Assembly: GCF_016615815.1 (NCBI RefSeq)
Contig: NZ_CP067112.1
Location: forward strand, 186,001 to 250,000
Source of the DNA: Luteimonas sp. MC1572
Lineage (GTDB): Bacteria > Pseudomonadota > Gammaproteobacteria > Xanthomonadales > Xanthomonadaceae
Direction of reading: 5' to 3'
Length of the DNA: 64,000 nt
In this document: one piece after another, positions 29,127 to 38,540 of the stretch
Layout of the letters: the number at the start of each line of letters is the position of its first letter
How positions within the stretch are numbered: the stretch's first letter is position 1
Program-made: the position numbers and the translations under genes
Notes under the pieces: model-generated
Seen by the model: the letters and a program-made list of their open reading frames with translations, nothing else
Databases searched by the model: none
What the model was told of the DNA's origin: nothing

Positions 29127-29975
29127 TCAGCCCAGGGCTTCGGCCACGAACGGCGGCAGCACCTGCGCGGCCTTGTGGATGTCGGCGCTGTAGTACTTCG
29201 CGGCGAACGCCTTGGCGCGTGCGTCGGCTTCGCGGAAATCGAAGCCGCGCCCGCCCTTGCGCGCCAGCGTGCAGCTCCACCAGCCGGTCGGGTAGCACGG
29301 CTGCGGGAACGGCAGGGTCTGGAAGCTGTCGAAGCCGGCCTTGCCCATTTCTGCGCGGATGTCCTTGATGAGATCGAGGAGCACCAGCGGCGACTCCGAC
29401 TGCTGCACCAGGATGCCGTCGTCCTTGAGCGCGCGGAAGCAGCTCTCGAAAAAGGCCTGGTTGAACAGGCCCACGGCCGGGCCGACCGGGTCGGTCGCGT
29501 CCACGATCACCACGTCCAGGCTGCCCGGAGCACAGTTCGCCATCCAGGCGATGCCGTCGTCGAACATCACCTCGGCGCGCGGATCGGCGTTGGATTCGCA
29601 CAGTTCGGGGAAATACTTCTCCGCCATGCGCGTGACCTGCTCGTCGATGTCGCACTGCACCGCCTTCGCAACGCCCGGGTGCTTCAGCACCTCGCGCAGC
29701 GTGCCGCAGTCGCCGCCGCCGATGATCACCACCTGCTTCGGATCGGCATGCGTGAAGAGCGCCGGGTGCGACATCATCTCGTGGTAGAGGAAGTTGTCGC
29801 GCGAGGTCAGCATCATCGCGCCGTCGATCAGCATGACGTTGCCCCAGTCGGTCGACTCGAAGATCTCGATCTTCTGGAACGGCGACTGCACCTCGTCGAG
29901 CTTGCGCGTGACGCGGAAGCCGATCGCGGAGCCGGAGGGTTCGAAGTTCTCGTAAAGCCAGTGCGGGGCGCTCAT
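29127..29975 (-). CDS. speE: Spermidine synthase
   Basis: A 282-residue aminopropyltransferase (E. coli SpeE is 288) that joins putrescine with decarboxylated AdoMet. Motifs: SPFQKIEIFES, the cofactor loop VVIIGGGDCGTLREVLKH, and the catalytic Asp in VVIVDATDPVGPA, followed by ESCFRALKDDGILVQQSESP. ATG 29975 starts with APHWLYENF, standard for the family. It is divergent from speA over a 157-bp gap and converges with glnB. speA, speE and an agmatine route would together give spermidine. Confidence 0.96.
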   Translation of the reverse strand: MSAPHWLYENFEPSGSAIGFRVTRKLDEVQSPFQKIEIFESTDWGNVMLIDGAMMLTSRDNFLYHEMMSHPALFTHADPKQVVIIGGGDCGTLREVLKHPGVAKAVQCDIDEQVTRMAEKYFPELCESNADPRAEVMFDDGIAWMANCAPGSLDVVIVDATDPVGPAVGLFNQAFFESCFRALKDDGILVQQSESPLVLLDLIKDIRAEMGKAGFDSFQTLPFPQPCYPTGWWSCTLARKGGRGFDFREADARAKAFAAKYYSADIHKAAQVLPPFVAEALG

Positions 29976-30093
29976 GGGGACGTCCGGAATGCGGGGGCGT
30001 GGAAGCCGCGCATTGTAGCAACCGTGCCCGGAGCAGCCCGGCGGCTGCGCCGGCCGCATCGCCATCGTCAATGGGGCGCGCGGCCGCGGGCGT

Positions 30094-30099
30094 TAGAAT
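30094..30099 (+). promoter_or_regulatory. -10-like box before speA
   Basis: TAGAAT, 33 nt before the speA ATG, in the 157-bp divergent speE-speA gap. A start just downstream would leave a leader of about 25 nt. The speE promoter is not evident on the other strand. Confidence 0.4.
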
Positions 30100-30132
30100 G
30101 CGCGCCTCCACCACGCTTCCGGATTGCCGCCC

Positions 30133-32016
30133 ATGACCGCCTGGTCCATCGACCAAGCCCGCAAGACCTATTCGATCCCGCACTGGTCCTCGGGCTACTT
30201 CGACGCCGACGACGCCGGCCGCGTGGTGGTGCGTCCGCGCGGCGCCGGCGGCCCCACGGTCGTGCTGCCCGACGTGATCGACGCGGCACTCGCCCAGGGC
30301 GCCAACCTGCCGATGCTGGTGCGGTTCCCGGACGTGCTCGGCGACCGGCTCGGCAAGCTGCAGGCGGCGTTCGCGCAGGCGCAGGCCGACTGGGAATACG
30401 GCGGCGGCTACACCGCGGTCTATCCGATCAAGGTCAACCAGCACCAGGGCGTCGCCGGCACGCTGGCGTCGCACGCCGGCGAGGGCTTCGGCCTGGAAGC
30501 CGGCAGCAAGCCCGAGCTGATGGCGGTGCTTGCCTTGTCGCGTCCCGGGGGCCTGGTGATCTGCAACGGCTACAAGGACCGCGAGTACATCCGCCTGGCA
30601 CTGATCGGCCGCAAGCTCGGCATCAATACCTTCATCGTGGTGGAAAAGCCGTCCGAGCTGCGCCTGGTGATGGAAGAGTCGAAGGCGCTGGGCGTCGCGC
30701 CGGTGCTCGGCGTGCGCATGCGCCTGGCCTCGCTGGGCGCGGGCAAGTGGCAGAACTCCGGCGGCGACAAGGCCAAGTTCGGCCTCAGCCCGCGGCAGCT
30801 GCTCGACCTGTGGAAGACGCTGCGCGACGCCGGCCACGGCGACGCGCTGAAGCTGCTGCACTTCCACATGGGCTCGCAGATCTCCAACGTGCGCGACATC
30901 GCGCGCGGCATGCGCGAGGCGACGCGCTACTTCGTGGAGCTGTCGCAGCTGGGCGCGGTGATCGACTATGTCGACGTCGGCGGTGGCCTCGGCATCGACT
31001 ACGAAGGTACCCGCTCGCGCAGCTACAACTCGGTCAACTACGGCGTGGCGCAGTACGCGTCCAACATCGTGCAGCCGCTGGCCGATGCCTGCACCGAGGC
31101 CGGACTCAAGCCGCCGCGCATCGTCACCGAGTGCGGCCGCGCGATGACCGCGCACCACGCGGTGCTGGTGGCCAACGTGTCCGAGGTGGAAGCCGCGCCG
31201 GAAGGCCGCGTGCCCGACGCCCACGACGACGAGCCGATGGTCATCCGCCACCTGCGCGAGATCCATGCCGAGCTCGACGCGCGGCCGGCGATCGAGCTGT
31301 TGCAGGAGGCGCAGCACTTCCACGCCGAGGGCCTGTCGCTGTACGCGCTGGGCCAGCTCGACCTGGTGCACCGTGCGCGCATCGACGACCTGTTCTACGC
31401 CATCGCGCATGCGGTCAAGGCGCGCCTGACGTACGACGAGAAGAGCCACCGCCCGTTCCTCGACGAGCTGAGCGAGCGCCTGGTGGACAAGTATTTCGTC
31501 AACTTCAGCGTGTTCGAGTCGATGCCCGACGTGTGGGCGATCGACCAGGTGTTCCCGATCGTGCCGATTGAACGCCTGCACGAGCGGCCCACGCGGCGCG
31601 GGATCATCGCCGACCTGACCTGCGACTCAGACGGCAAGATCGACACCTACGTGCAGAACGAGGACCTCGACACCTCGCTGCCGCTGCATGAGCTGCGCGC
31701 GGGCGAGTCGTACCGGCTGGGCTTCTTCCTGGTGGGCGCCTACCAGGAGATCCTCGGCGACATCCACAACCTGTTCGGCGACACCGACGTCATCGCGGTG
31801 AAGGTGGACGGCGACGGCTACGCGATCGCGCAGCAGCGCCGCGGCGACACCACCGACGTCATGCTCGACTACGTCGGCTACAGGCTCGAGGACCTGCGCC
31901 AGAGCTATGCCGACAAGGTGGCCGCGGCAGGGCTGCCGGCGGACGAGGCCGCACGCCTGGCCGCGGACCTGGAAGCCGGTCTCACCGGCTACACCTACCT
32001 CGACGACACGCCGTAG
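30133..32016 (+). CDS. speA: Biosynthetic arginine decarboxylase
   Basis: A 627-residue PLP enzyme of the alanine-racemase fold that converts arginine to agmatine. The PLP lysine is in AVYPIKVNQHQGV (about residues 96-108). GFGLEAGSKPEL, LLHFHMGSQISN and DVGGGLGIDYEGT give the phosphate-binding pattern, and the C-terminal substrate motif is TCDSDGKID. At 627 residues it is close to E. coli SpeA (658). A start six residues earlier would need TTG. Divergent from speE; together they cover the ADC route to spermidine. Confidence 0.97.
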   Translation: MTAWSIDQARKTYSIPHWSSGYFDADDAGRVVVRPRGAGGPTVVLPDVIDAALAQGANLPMLVRFPDVLGDRLGKLQAAFAQAQADWEYGGGYTAVYPIKVNQHQGVAGTLASHAGEGFGLEAGSKPELMAVLALSRPGGLVICNGYKDREYIRLALIGRKLGINTFIVVEKPSELRLVMEESKALGVAPVLGVRMRLASLGAGKWQNSGGDKAKFGLSPRQLLDLWKTLRDAGHGDALKLLHFHMGSQISNVRDIARGMREATRYFVELSQLGAVIDYVDVGGGLGIDYEGTRSRSYNSVNYGVAQYASNIVQPLADACTEAGLKPPRIVTECGRAMTAHHAVLVANVSEVEAAPEGRVPDAHDDEPMVIRHLREIHAELDARPAIELLQEAQHFHAEGLSLYALGQLDLVHRARIDDLFYAIAHAVKARLTYDEKSHRPFLDELSERLVDKYFVNFSVFESMPDVWAIDQVFPIVPIERLHERPTRRGIIADLTCDSDGKIDTYVQNEDLDTSLPLHELRAGESYRLGFFLVGAYQEILGDIHNLFGDTDVIAVKVDGDGYAIAQQRRGDTTDVMLDYVGYRLEDLRQSYADKVAAAGLPADEAARLAADLEAGLTGYTYLDDTP

Positions 32017-32046
32017 GACAGCAGGCCTCAGGACTGAGCGCGGAAG

Positions 32047-32502
32047 CTAGGCTGGCGCCCGCCACGGCGCCGCGACCAGCAGCACGCCGGCCAGCACCAG
32101 GGCCGCGCCGGCGATGCGCGTCCAGTCCACGGGTCGTGGCGCCTGCAGAACGCCGAAATGGTCGAGCGCCAGCGACGCGATGACTTGGCCGAGCACCGCC
32201 AGGCAGATGGCTGCGGCGGCGCCCACGCGGCCGATCAGCAGGGTGAACACCACCACGTAGACCGCGCCGAGGATGCCGCCCAGCCAGATCCACGGCGGGA
32301 AGCGCGCGCCGGGCACCGGGCCGAGCGGCGTGCGCGTGACCAGCAGCCACGCGGCCAGCAGCAGCACGCCGACCAGGAACGACACGAACGCCGTGGCCAC
32401 CGCGCCGTGCAGGGCCACCGACAGGCGCGCATTGATCAACCCCTGCAGCGGCAGGATCGCGCCGACCAGCACGATCGCCAGCATCGCCAGCCAGGTATTC
32501 AC
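32047..32502 (-). CDS. DMT-family transporter, YdcZ (DUF606) type
   Basis: A 151-residue membrane protein with five hydrophobic segments, from LAMLAIVLVGAILPLQGLINARL to RIAGAALVLAGVLLVAA. Its size is typical of YdcZ/DUF606 half-size drug/metabolite transporters, which act as dimers. The substrate is unknown. The start is GTG 32502, overlapping the SDR stop as GTGA, so translation of the pair is likely coupled and the two may serve one pathway. It converges with speA. Confidence 0.82.
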   Translation of the reverse strand: MNTWLAMLAIVLVGAILPLQGLINARLSVALHGAVATAFVSFLVGVLLLAAWLLVTRTPLGPVPGARFPPWIWLGGILGAVYVVVFTLLIGRVGAAAAICLAVLGQVIASLALDHFGVLQAPRPVDWTRIAGAALVLAGVLLVAAPWRAPA

Positions 32503-33257
32503 GGCGCGGTGCCGCGATGGATCTGCAGGCCGGCCAGCGACTGGCTCACCGGCATCAGCTCGAGGCGGTTGAGGTTGAGGTGCGGCGGCAGGTTCGCGAC
32601 CCACCACACCTGCTCGGCGATGTCGGCCGCGGTGATCGGTTGCGTGCCGGCGTACAGCGTGTCCGATGCCGCGCGGTCGCCGCCGGTGCGCACCAGGGTG
32701 AACTCGGTTTCGGCCAGGCCCGGCTCGACCACCGTCACGCGCACGCCGGTGCCGTGCAGGTCGGAGCGCAGGTTGAGCGAGAACTGGTCGACGAACGCCT
32801 TGGTCGCGCCGTACACGTTGCCGCCCGGATACGCGTACAGCCCGGCGATCGAGCCGATGTTGACGATCGTGCCGCGGCGCGCGATGAGCGCGGGCAGCAG
32901 GTGGTGGGTCATGGCGACCAGCGCGGTGACGTTGGTGTCGATCATCTGCCGCCACTGGCCGAGGTCGCTGGACTGCGCCGGCGCGGTGCCGAGCGCGAGG
33001 CCTGCGTTGTTGACCAGCAGGTCGATGTCGCGGAACGGCGCGGGGATGGCGGCGAGTGCGGCCTGCATGGCGTCCAGGTCGCGGATGTCGAAGGCCGCGG
33101 CGTGGATGCGGTCGGCGCCGTGGCGATCGACCAGCGCCTGCAGGCGGTCGGCGCGGCGGCCGGTGGCGATCGCGCGCCAGCCGGCGGTGACGAAGCGTTC
33201 GACGATGGCGGCGCCGAAGCCGGCGGTGGCGCCGGTGACCAGCAGGGTTCTGTCCAT
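32499..33257 (-). CDS. SDR oxidoreductase, YdfG-like
   Basis: A 252-residue classical SDR similar to YdfG (3-hydroxy acid/serine dehydrogenase, malonic semialdehyde reductase). Cofactor motif VTGATAGFGAAIVERF, an NADP-type TGRRADRL loop, FDIRDLDAM, NNAGLALG, the Ser of NIGSIAG and the catalytic Tyr/Lys of NVYGATKAFVDQFSLNLRSD. The C-terminal VEPGLAETEFT is YdfG-typical. The exact substrate cannot be deduced. ATG 33257 directly precedes the motif. Its stop overlaps the YdcZ-type start by 4 bp. Confidence 0.88.
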   Translation of the reverse strand: MDRTLLVTGATAGFGAAIVERFVTAGWRAIATGRRADRLQALVDRHGADRIHAAAFDIRDLDAMQAALAAIPAPFRDIDLLVNNAGLALGTAPAQSSDLGQWRQMIDTNVTALVAMTHHLLPALIARRGTIVNIGSIAGLYAYPGGNVYGATKAFVDQFSLNLRSDLHGTGVRVTVVEPGLAETEFTLVRTGGDRAASDTLYAGTQPITAADIAEQVWWVANLPPHLNLNRLELMPVSQSLAGLQIHRGTAP

Positions 33258-33273
33258 CGGCGGATTGTAAGCC

Positions 33274-33774
33274 TCAGCCCTTTGGCGTCGGCCTGGCTGG
33301 CTTGCCTGGTGCGGGAGGTGTCTCGGGCGTGGCCGGCTTGTCGCGGCTCGACGACCGGGCTGCGGGCTTGGCCGCCGCGTCGCCCTTCGTGGTTGCTCCG
33401 GTCGCTTTCGCAGGCGCCTTGGCCACTGCGCGTTTGCGTGCGGGCGCCGGCTTGGCTGGCACATCCGCGGCGGCCGCGGCCGGCTTGCGCTTGCGACCGG
33501 TGGCCGACTTGCCGGCGGTGCGCGATTTGGTGGCGCGATGCTTCTTCAGCATGTCCTCGGCGAGCACGATGTCCTCGGAGAGGATGCCGGCGGCGCGTGC
33601 GATCGCGATCCGCGCTTCGGCGCGGTTCTCGTCGGGATTGGCCATCAGCAGTTCGCGGATCGCCTCGCGCAGCGCGGCTTCCGCGTTGCGCTTGAGCTGG
33701 ATGTCGCTGCCCTGGCGGAACAGCGCCAGCAGCGCGTCCACAACGGGTTTGATGAGTGCGGCTTCGATCGGCAT
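33274..33774 (-). CDS. Histone-H1-like basic-tailed protein
   Basis: A 166-residue protein in two parts. Residues 1-82 are helical and mixed-charge (LKRNAEAALREAIRELLMANPDENRAEARIAIARAAG). From about residue 83 onward the chain is low-complexity Ala/Lys/Pro (KPAAAAADVPAKPAPARK), like the C-terminal tail of eukaryotic H1 and of the bacterial AlgP/AlgR3 and HctB proteins that bind DNA. I do not recognise a named family for the N-terminus. A GGAGG site lies 7 nt before the ATG. It lies upstream of the SDR pair on the same strand (16 bp). Confidence 0.72.
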   Translation of the reverse strand: MPIEAALIKPVVDALLALFRQGSDIQLKRNAEAALREAIRELLMANPDENRAEARIAIARAAGILSEDIVLAEDMLKKHRATKSRTAGKSATGRKRKPAAAAADVPAKPAPARKRAVAKAPAKATGATTKGDAAAKPAARSSSRDKPATPETPPAPGKPARPTPKG

Positions 33775-33836
33775 CGCGGATCCTCCAGGGCCTGCACAGC
33801 GTGCGCCCTGCCGGTCTCAGCCGCCGCGATCGCGCG

Positions 33837-34628
33837 CTACTGCGCGCGGATGGCGAGTGCCGGCAGGCCGCCGTTGCCGAGCTTCTGCTTGGCCTCGGCG
33901 AGTTCGGACGCAGTGGCGTAGGGCCCCATGCGCACGCGGTACATGGTGCGGCCGTCGATCTGCGCGGGCTCGACGCGCGCGCTGAGGCCCAGCAGCGCGA
34001 TGCGCGCCTTCAGCGCGTCGGCATCGCCGCTGCTGCCGAACGAGCCCGCCTGGAGGATGTAGCGGACCCCATCGGCGGCGGCGGTCGGTGTGGCGGCGGG
34101 GCTGGCCGCGGCCGGGGCAGCCGCGTTGGCGGCGGGCTTCGGCTGCGCGGCGGCGACCGGCGCGGGATCGGCGGCGTCGGGGTTGGGCGCCTGCGCCCGG
34201 TCCGGCTGCTGGCCGGCCTTGCGCGCCTGGTCGAGCAGCGCCTGCTGGCGCTGCTGTTCGGCGCGCGCGCTGGCCGCGAGTTCGGCGTCGGTCATGGCGA
34301 CCTCCTGGCCCGGCAGCAGGGTATAGAAGTCGTACTTCGTCTCCGCCGCCTCGGGCTCCGCCGCGGGCGCGGCACGCCGGCCGGCCGGGGCCGGCGTGTC
34401 GGCGGCGACGCTGTCGTCGGCGCCCGAGGTCGCGGGCGCGGGACGTGCGTCGGGATTGGGCCGAGGGCGGAAGAAGCCGTCCTCGCCTTCGGAGCGCAGC
34501 AGCTTGGGTGCCGCCATCACCGCCACGATGGTCAGCAGCACGCCGATGATCATCCATGCCCAGCCGGGGAGCGACGCGTTGCCGCCACCGCTGCGACGGG
34601 CCTGGGACTTGCCACGCTTGACTGCCAC
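33837..34628 (-). CDS. SPOR-domain membrane protein (FtsN-like)
   Basis: A 263-residue protein: a basic N-terminus (VKRGKSQARR), a single membrane segment (GWAWMIIGVLLTIVAVMAA, about residues 22-40), a long Pro/Ala/Glu-rich linker with coiled-coil QQRQQALLDQARKAGQQ, and a C-terminal SPOR domain (YILQAGSFGSSGDADALKAR to GPYATASELAEAKQKL). SPOR domains bind denuded septal peptidoglycan, so a cell-division role like FtsN is likely, although FtsN proper is not proven. Start GTG 34628 follows the argS TAA directly, with GGAGG upstream, so it is translated from the argS transcript. Confidence 0.88.
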   Translation of the reverse strand: MAVKRGKSQARRSGGGNASLPGWAWMIIGVLLTIVAVMAAPKLLRSEGEDGFFRPRPNPDARPAPATSGADDSVAADTPAPAGRRAAPAAEPEAAETKYDFYTLLPGQEVAMTDAELAASARAEQQRQQALLDQARKAGQQPDRAQAPNPDAADPAPVAAAQPKPAANAAAPAAASPAATPTAAADGVRYILQAGSFGSSGDADALKARIALLGLSARVEPAQIDGRTMYRVRMGPYATASELAEAKQKLGNGGLPALAIRAQ

Positions 34629-36317
34629 TTACATCGCCTCCGGGGCCTGCACGCCCAGCACGTCGAGTCCGTTCGCCAGCACCTGGCGGGTCGCCAGCGC
34701 GAGCGCCAGGCGGCCATCGCGCAGGTCGCCGTCGTCGACCAGGAACTGGTGATCGTTGTAATACGTCTGGAACGCCTGTGCCAGTTCGAGCAGGTACTGC
34801 GCCACCAGGTGCGGCTCGAGCAGTTGCCCGGCCACGGCCAGGAGCTCCGGCCAGCGCGAGATCGCGGTGATGAGCGCGTGCGTGGCGGCGCTGTCGAGAT
34901 CGAGAGGCTGCGCCAGGCCGTTGTCGAGGTTGAACGCCATGCCGCGCTCGTCGAGCTGGCGCAGCAGGCCGCAGATGCGCGCGTGCGAGAGCTGCACGTA
35001 GTACACCGGGTTGTCGAGCGACTGGCTGCGGGCCAGGTCGATGTCGAACACCAGCTGCGAGTCCGGCTTGCGCGCCACCAGGAACCAGCGCGTGGCGTCG
35101 CGCCCGGCTTCGTCGATCAGGTCGCGCAGCGTGAGGTAGCTGCCGGCGCGCTTGCTCAGCTTCACTTCTTCGCCGCCGCGCATCACGGTGACCATCTGGT
35201 GCAGCACGTACTCGGGATAGCCCTGCGGGATGCCGGCATCGAGCGCCTGCAATCCGGCCTTCACCCGCGCGAGCGAACCGTGGTGGTCGGCGCCGAGTTC
35301 GGTGATGGCGCGCTCGTAGCCGCGCTGCCACTTGCCGAGGTGGTAGGCGACGTCGGGCACGAAGTAGGTATAGGTGCCGTCGGACTTGCGCATCACGCGG
35401 TCCTTGTCGTCACCGAAATCGGTGCTGCGCAGCCACAGCGCGCCGCCGTCCTCGTACGTGTGGCCGGCCGCCACCAGCGCGGCCACGGTCTCCTCGACCT
35501 TGCCGTCGGCATACAGCGACGACTCGAGGAAATACACGTCGAAGTCGACGCCGAACGCGGCAAGGTCGCCGTGCTGCTCCTTGCGCAGCCAGGCCACGGC
35601 GAAGCGGCGGATGGCGTCGAAGTCGTCGGCGTCGCCGCTGCCGGTGACCACGTGGTCTTCGACATCGACGCTGGCGCGGTCGAGGAAGGCGCGGGCGACG
35701 TCGGCGATGTAGTCGCCGCGGTAGCCGGCCTCGGGCCAGCCCGCGTCGTCGGGCGTGAGCCCCTTGGCGCGCGCCTGCACCGAGTGCGCGAGGTTCTCGA
35801 TCTGCACGCCGGCGTCGTTGTAGTAGTACTCGCGCGCCACCTTCCAGCCGTTGGCGTCGAGCACGCGCGCGATGCAGTCGCCGATCACCGCCGCGCGGCC
35901 GTGGCCGACGTGCAGCGGGCCGGTGGGATTGGCCGAGACATATTCCACGCCGGCCACGCGGCCCGCGCCGCTGTCATTCCGGCCGTAGGTGCTGCCTTGC
36001 GCATGCACCTCGCGCAGCTGGCGCTGCCAGGCGTCGGGCGCGAGGCGGAAGTTGAGGAAACCCGGGCCGGCGATCTCGACCGCGGCGATATCGCCGCCGG
36101 TGGGAATGGCCTCGGCCAGCGCCTGCGCGATCGCGCGCGGATTGCTGCGCGCGGGCTTGGCCAGCACCATCGCCGCGTTGCTCGAGAAGTCGCCGTGCGT
36201 GCGGTCCTTGGGCCGCTCGATCACGAATGCGGGCGTGACCAGGTCGGCAGGCAGGGTGCCGCGTTCGCGGAGGATGGCGATGCCCTGGTCGACCAGGGCC
36301 TGGAGCTTGGATTTCAC
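34629..36317 (-). CDS. argS: Arginyl-tRNA synthetase
   Basis: A 562-residue class I synthetase. The HIGH motif is [15 protein letters not shown] (about residues 123-137) and the KMSKS-like motif [21 protein letters not shown], lacking a Lys at the usual site as in many ArgRS. An N-terminal additional domain and C-terminal anticodon-binding DALR domain ([16 protein letters not shown]) are present. Start GTG 36317 gives [14 protein letters not shown], the typical N-terminus. It is the first gene of an argS-SPOR block, as in several gammaproteobacteria. Confidence 0.97.
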   Translation of the reverse strand: MKSKLQALVDQGIAILRERGTLPADLVTPAFVIERPKDRTHGDFSSNAAMVLAKPARSNPRAIAQALAEAIPTGGDIAAVEIAGPGFLNFRLAPDAWQRQLREVHAQGSTYGRNDSGAGRVAGVEYVSANPTGPLHVGHGRAAVIGDCIARVLDANGWKVAREYYYNDAGVQIENLAHSVQARAKGLTPDDAGWPEAGYRGDYIADVARAFLDRASVDVEDHVVTGSGDADDFDAIRRFAVAWLRKEQHGDLAAFGVDFDVYFLESSLYADGKVEETVAALVAAGHTYEDGGALWLRSTDFGDDKDRVMRKSDGTYTYFVPDVAYHLGKWQRGYERAITELGADHHGSLARVKAGLQALDAGIPQGYPEYVLHQMVTVMRGGEEVKLSKRAGSYLTLRDLIDEAGRDATRWFLVARKPDSQLVFDIDLARSQSLDNPVYYVQLSHARICGLLRQLDERGMAFNLDNGLAQPLDLDSAATHALITAISRWPELLAVAGQLLEPHLVAQYLLELAQAFQTYYNDHQFLVDDGDLRDGRLALALATRQVLANGLDVLGVQAPEAM

Positions 36318-36414
36318 GGGGGCGGGCAGCAGGGCAAACGGCCGGCCATTGTACGCGAGCGCCCGGGCGCGGCCGGCCGTGCTTGTGCAGGCCCGGCGCG
36401 GCTGCCGCGGGGGG

Positions 36415-37089
36415 TCAGACCCAGCCGCGCGCCGCCAGCGACACCGGCGCGCCGTCACCGATCACGAAATGGTCGAGCAGGCGCACGTCCACCAGGCGCA
36501 AGGCCTGCTTGAGCTGGGAGGTGACCGCGCGGTCGGCGGCACTGGGCTCCGCGCTGCCGCTGGGGTGGTTGTGGCCGACGATTACCGCCGCCGCGTTGTG
36601 CGCCAGCGCGCGGCGCACGACCTCGCGCGGGTGCACCTCGGCGCCGTCGACGGTGCCGCGGAACAGCTCCTCGAACGCCAGCGCGCGGTGCCGCGTGTCC
36701 AGGAACAGGGCCGCGAACACCTCGCTGGCATGCCCGCGCAGGCGCTGCGCGAAGTAGCGCCCGGCGGCCTGCGGATCGGTGAGCGCCTCGCCGCGCTCCA
36801 GGCCCGCAGCCAGGTAGCGCCCGCACAGCTCCAGCGCCGCGGCCAGCTGGCAGGCACTGGCGGGTCCCAGGCCGGGCAGCTTCACCAGCTCGGTGGCCGG
36901 CCGCTCCAGCAGCCGGCGCAGCGGGCCGTGGCCCGCCAGCAGCTGGCGCGCGGTGGCCACCGCGTCCAGGCCGCGCACACCGGAGCCGAGGAACAGCGCC
37001 AGCAGCTCGGCGTCGGAAAGTACCGCCGCGCCGCGGGCCAGCAGTTTCTCGCGCGGACGCTCGCCGCTGGGCCAGTCGCGGATGTGCAT
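36415..37089 (-). CDS. radC: RadC-family JAB/MPN protein
   Basis: A 224-residue protein with an N-terminal helix-hairpin-helix ([21 protein letters not shown]) and a C-terminal JAMM metalloprotease-like domain. Its metal-binding motif reads [18 protein letters not shown], with an upstream Glu in [15 protein letters not shown]. RadC was thought to be a repair factor but its function remains unsettled. ATG 37089 starts [16 protein letters not shown], the canonical N-terminus. It is divergent from coaC, as in E. coli (radC and dfp are adjacent). Its 98 bp to argS holds no feature. Confidence 0.95.
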   Translation of the reverse strand: MHIRDWPSGERPREKLLARGAAVLSDAELLALFLGSGVRGLDAVATARQLLAGHGPLRRLLERPATELVKLPGLGPASACQLAAALELCGRYLAAGLERGEALTDPQAAGRYFAQRLRGHASEVFAALFLDTRHRALAFEELFRGTVDGAEVHPREVVRRALAHNAAAVIVGHNHPSGSAEPSAADRAVTSQLKQALRLVDVRLLDHFVIGDGAPVSLAARGWV

Positions 37090-37291
37090 GGGCGTTGCCT
37101 CGGAGGATGGTCGTCGGCCGCCGGCGCGGCTGCGGCAGGGGTGGACCGCGGCGGGCAGTGACCGGGGGGTCCGTGCCGACGGCCGACGTGGGGTCATTGC
37201 ACGCCATCGCGCCCGTTGCCGCCGCCGGCCGGCCATGGTGCTTCGGGTAAGCTGTCCGACCGCTGCCGCGTCAGGACACTCCGAAGGCTGC

Positions 37292-37849
37292 ATGAGCACC
37301 GCGACCGCCAATCTCCACGGCCAGCGCATCCTGCTGTGTGTCTGCGGCGGCATCGCCGCCTACAAGGCTGCCGATCTCGTGCGCCGGCTGCGCGACGCCG
37401 GCGCCACGGTGCGCGTGGCGATGACCGAAAACGCCGCGCACTTCGTCGGCGCCACCACCTTCCAGGCGCTGTCCGGCGAGACCGTGCGCACCTCGCTGTG
37501 GGATCCGGCGGCCGAAGCCGCGATGGGGCATATCGAACTCGCGCGCTGGGCCACCCGCGTGCTGGTGGCGCCGGCGACCGCCAACACCCTCGCCCGGCTT
37601 GCACACGGCTTTGCCGACGACCTGGTGACCACGCTGTGCCTGGCCACCACCGCGCCGCTCACGCTGGCGCCGGCCATGAACCATCGCATGTGGCTGCACC
37701 CGGCCACGCAGGCCAACATGGCGCTGCTGCGCGAGCGCGGCGCGCAGGTTGTCGGCCCCGCCGATGGGCCGCTGGCCGAAGGCGAATCCGGCCCCGGGCG
37801 GATGAGCGAGCCGCTGGAGATCGTCGCCGCGCTGGCGGCCAACGCGTGA
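37292..37849 (+). CDS. coaC: Phosphopantothenoylcysteine decarboxylase (CoaC), separate gene
   Basis: A 185-residue flavoprotein, the N-terminal half of the usual CoaBC. The FMN-binding start is [19 protein letters not shown], the catalytic His is in [11 protein letters not shown], and the PAMN motif is [12 protein letters not shown]. The loop that holds the reductive Cys in E. coli Dfp (ACGDxGPGRM) reads [10 protein letters not shown] here, so Glu replaces Cys158. The frame stops after LAANA, exactly in the linker between the two enzyme domains, and coaB begins in another frame by a GTGA overlap. A -10-like TAAGCT (37248-37253) lies upstream. Confidence 0.9.
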   Translation: MSTATANLHGQRILLCVCGGIAAYKAADLVRRLRDAGATVRVAMTENAAHFVGATTFQALSGETVRTSLWDPAAEAAMGHIELARWATRVLVAPATANTLARLAHGFADDLVTTLCLATTAPLTLAPAMNHRMWLHPATQANMALLRERGAQVVGPADGPLAEGESGPGRMSEPLEIVAALAANA

Positions 37850-38505
37850 GCCCGGCGTCGCTCCGCGGGGTGCGCATCGTGGTCAGCGCCGGCCCGACGT
37901 TCGAAGACATCGATCCGGTGCGTTTCATCGGCAACCGCAGCAGCGGAAAGACCGGCTTCGCGATCGCCGCCGAGGCCGCGCGTCGCGGTGCCGATGTCGT
38001 GCTGGTGGCCGGCCCGGTGGCGCTCGCGACGCCGGATGGCGTGGCGCGCCTCGACGTGCGCTCCGCCGCGCAGATGCATGCGGCGGTGATGGCCGCGCTG
38101 CCGGCCGACGTGTACATCGGTGCCGCGGCGGTGGCGGATTTCACTCCAGCGCGCGTGGCCGCCGGCAAGATCAAGAAGCAGCCCGGCCACGACGGCCTCG
38201 TGCTGGAGCTCGAGCGCACCGCCGACATCCTCGCCGACGTCGCCGCGCATGCGGCGCGGCCGCGCCTGGTGGTCGGCTTCGCCGCCGAGACCGATGACGT
38301 CGAACGCAACGCGCGCGACAAGCTTGCCCGCAAGCGCGTCGACCTCATCGCCGGCAATCGCGTCGGCGTGGCCGGCAGCGGCTTCGAGGCCGACGACAAC
38401 ACACTGCACCTCTACTGGCCGGGCGGCGAACGCACGCTCGGGCCGGCCCCGAAAATCGACCTCGCCGCATCCCTGCTCGACGTGATCGTCGAGCGGCTCG
38501 GATGA
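37846..38505 (+). CDS. coaB: Phosphopantothenate-cysteine ligase (CoaB), separate gene
   Basis: A 219-residue protein equal to the C-terminal CoaB half of CoaBC, which joins 4'-phosphopantothenate and cysteine with CTP. Motifs: [30 protein letters not shown] (nucleotide site), [17 protein letters not shown], and KIKKQ, with the intermediate-binding Lys (Lys289 in E. coli). It then continues VVGFAAET and LIAGNRVG. Start GTG 37846 overlaps the coaC stop as GTGA, one base back in frame. No ribosome site precedes it, so it must be translated by coupling to coaC. dut follows in the same operon. Confidence 0.9.
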   Translation: MSPASLRGVRIVVSAGPTFEDIDPVRFIGNRSSGKTGFAIAAEAARRGADVVLVAGPVALATPDGVARLDVRSAAQMHAAVMAALPADVYIGAAAVADFTPARVAAGKIKKQPGHDGLVLELERTADILADVAAHAARPRLVVGFAAETDDVERNARDKLARKRVDLIAGNRVGVAGSGFEADDNTLHLYWPGGERTLGPAPKIDLAASLLDVIVERLG

Positions 38506-38540
38506 TCCCGCCACCACGCACCCGCCGCCGACGGAACCCC

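Noticed and set aside
37292..38505. coaBC as a pseudogene
   Set aside because: Both halves retain catalytic motifs and CoA synthesis is essential; the GTGA overlap at the domain linker favours two working genes. A sequence error remains possible.
38502..38540. ATG 38502 overlapping coaB as the start of dut
   Set aside because: Would add 13 Pro/Arg residues; ATG 38541 gives the conserved Dut N-terminus and length.
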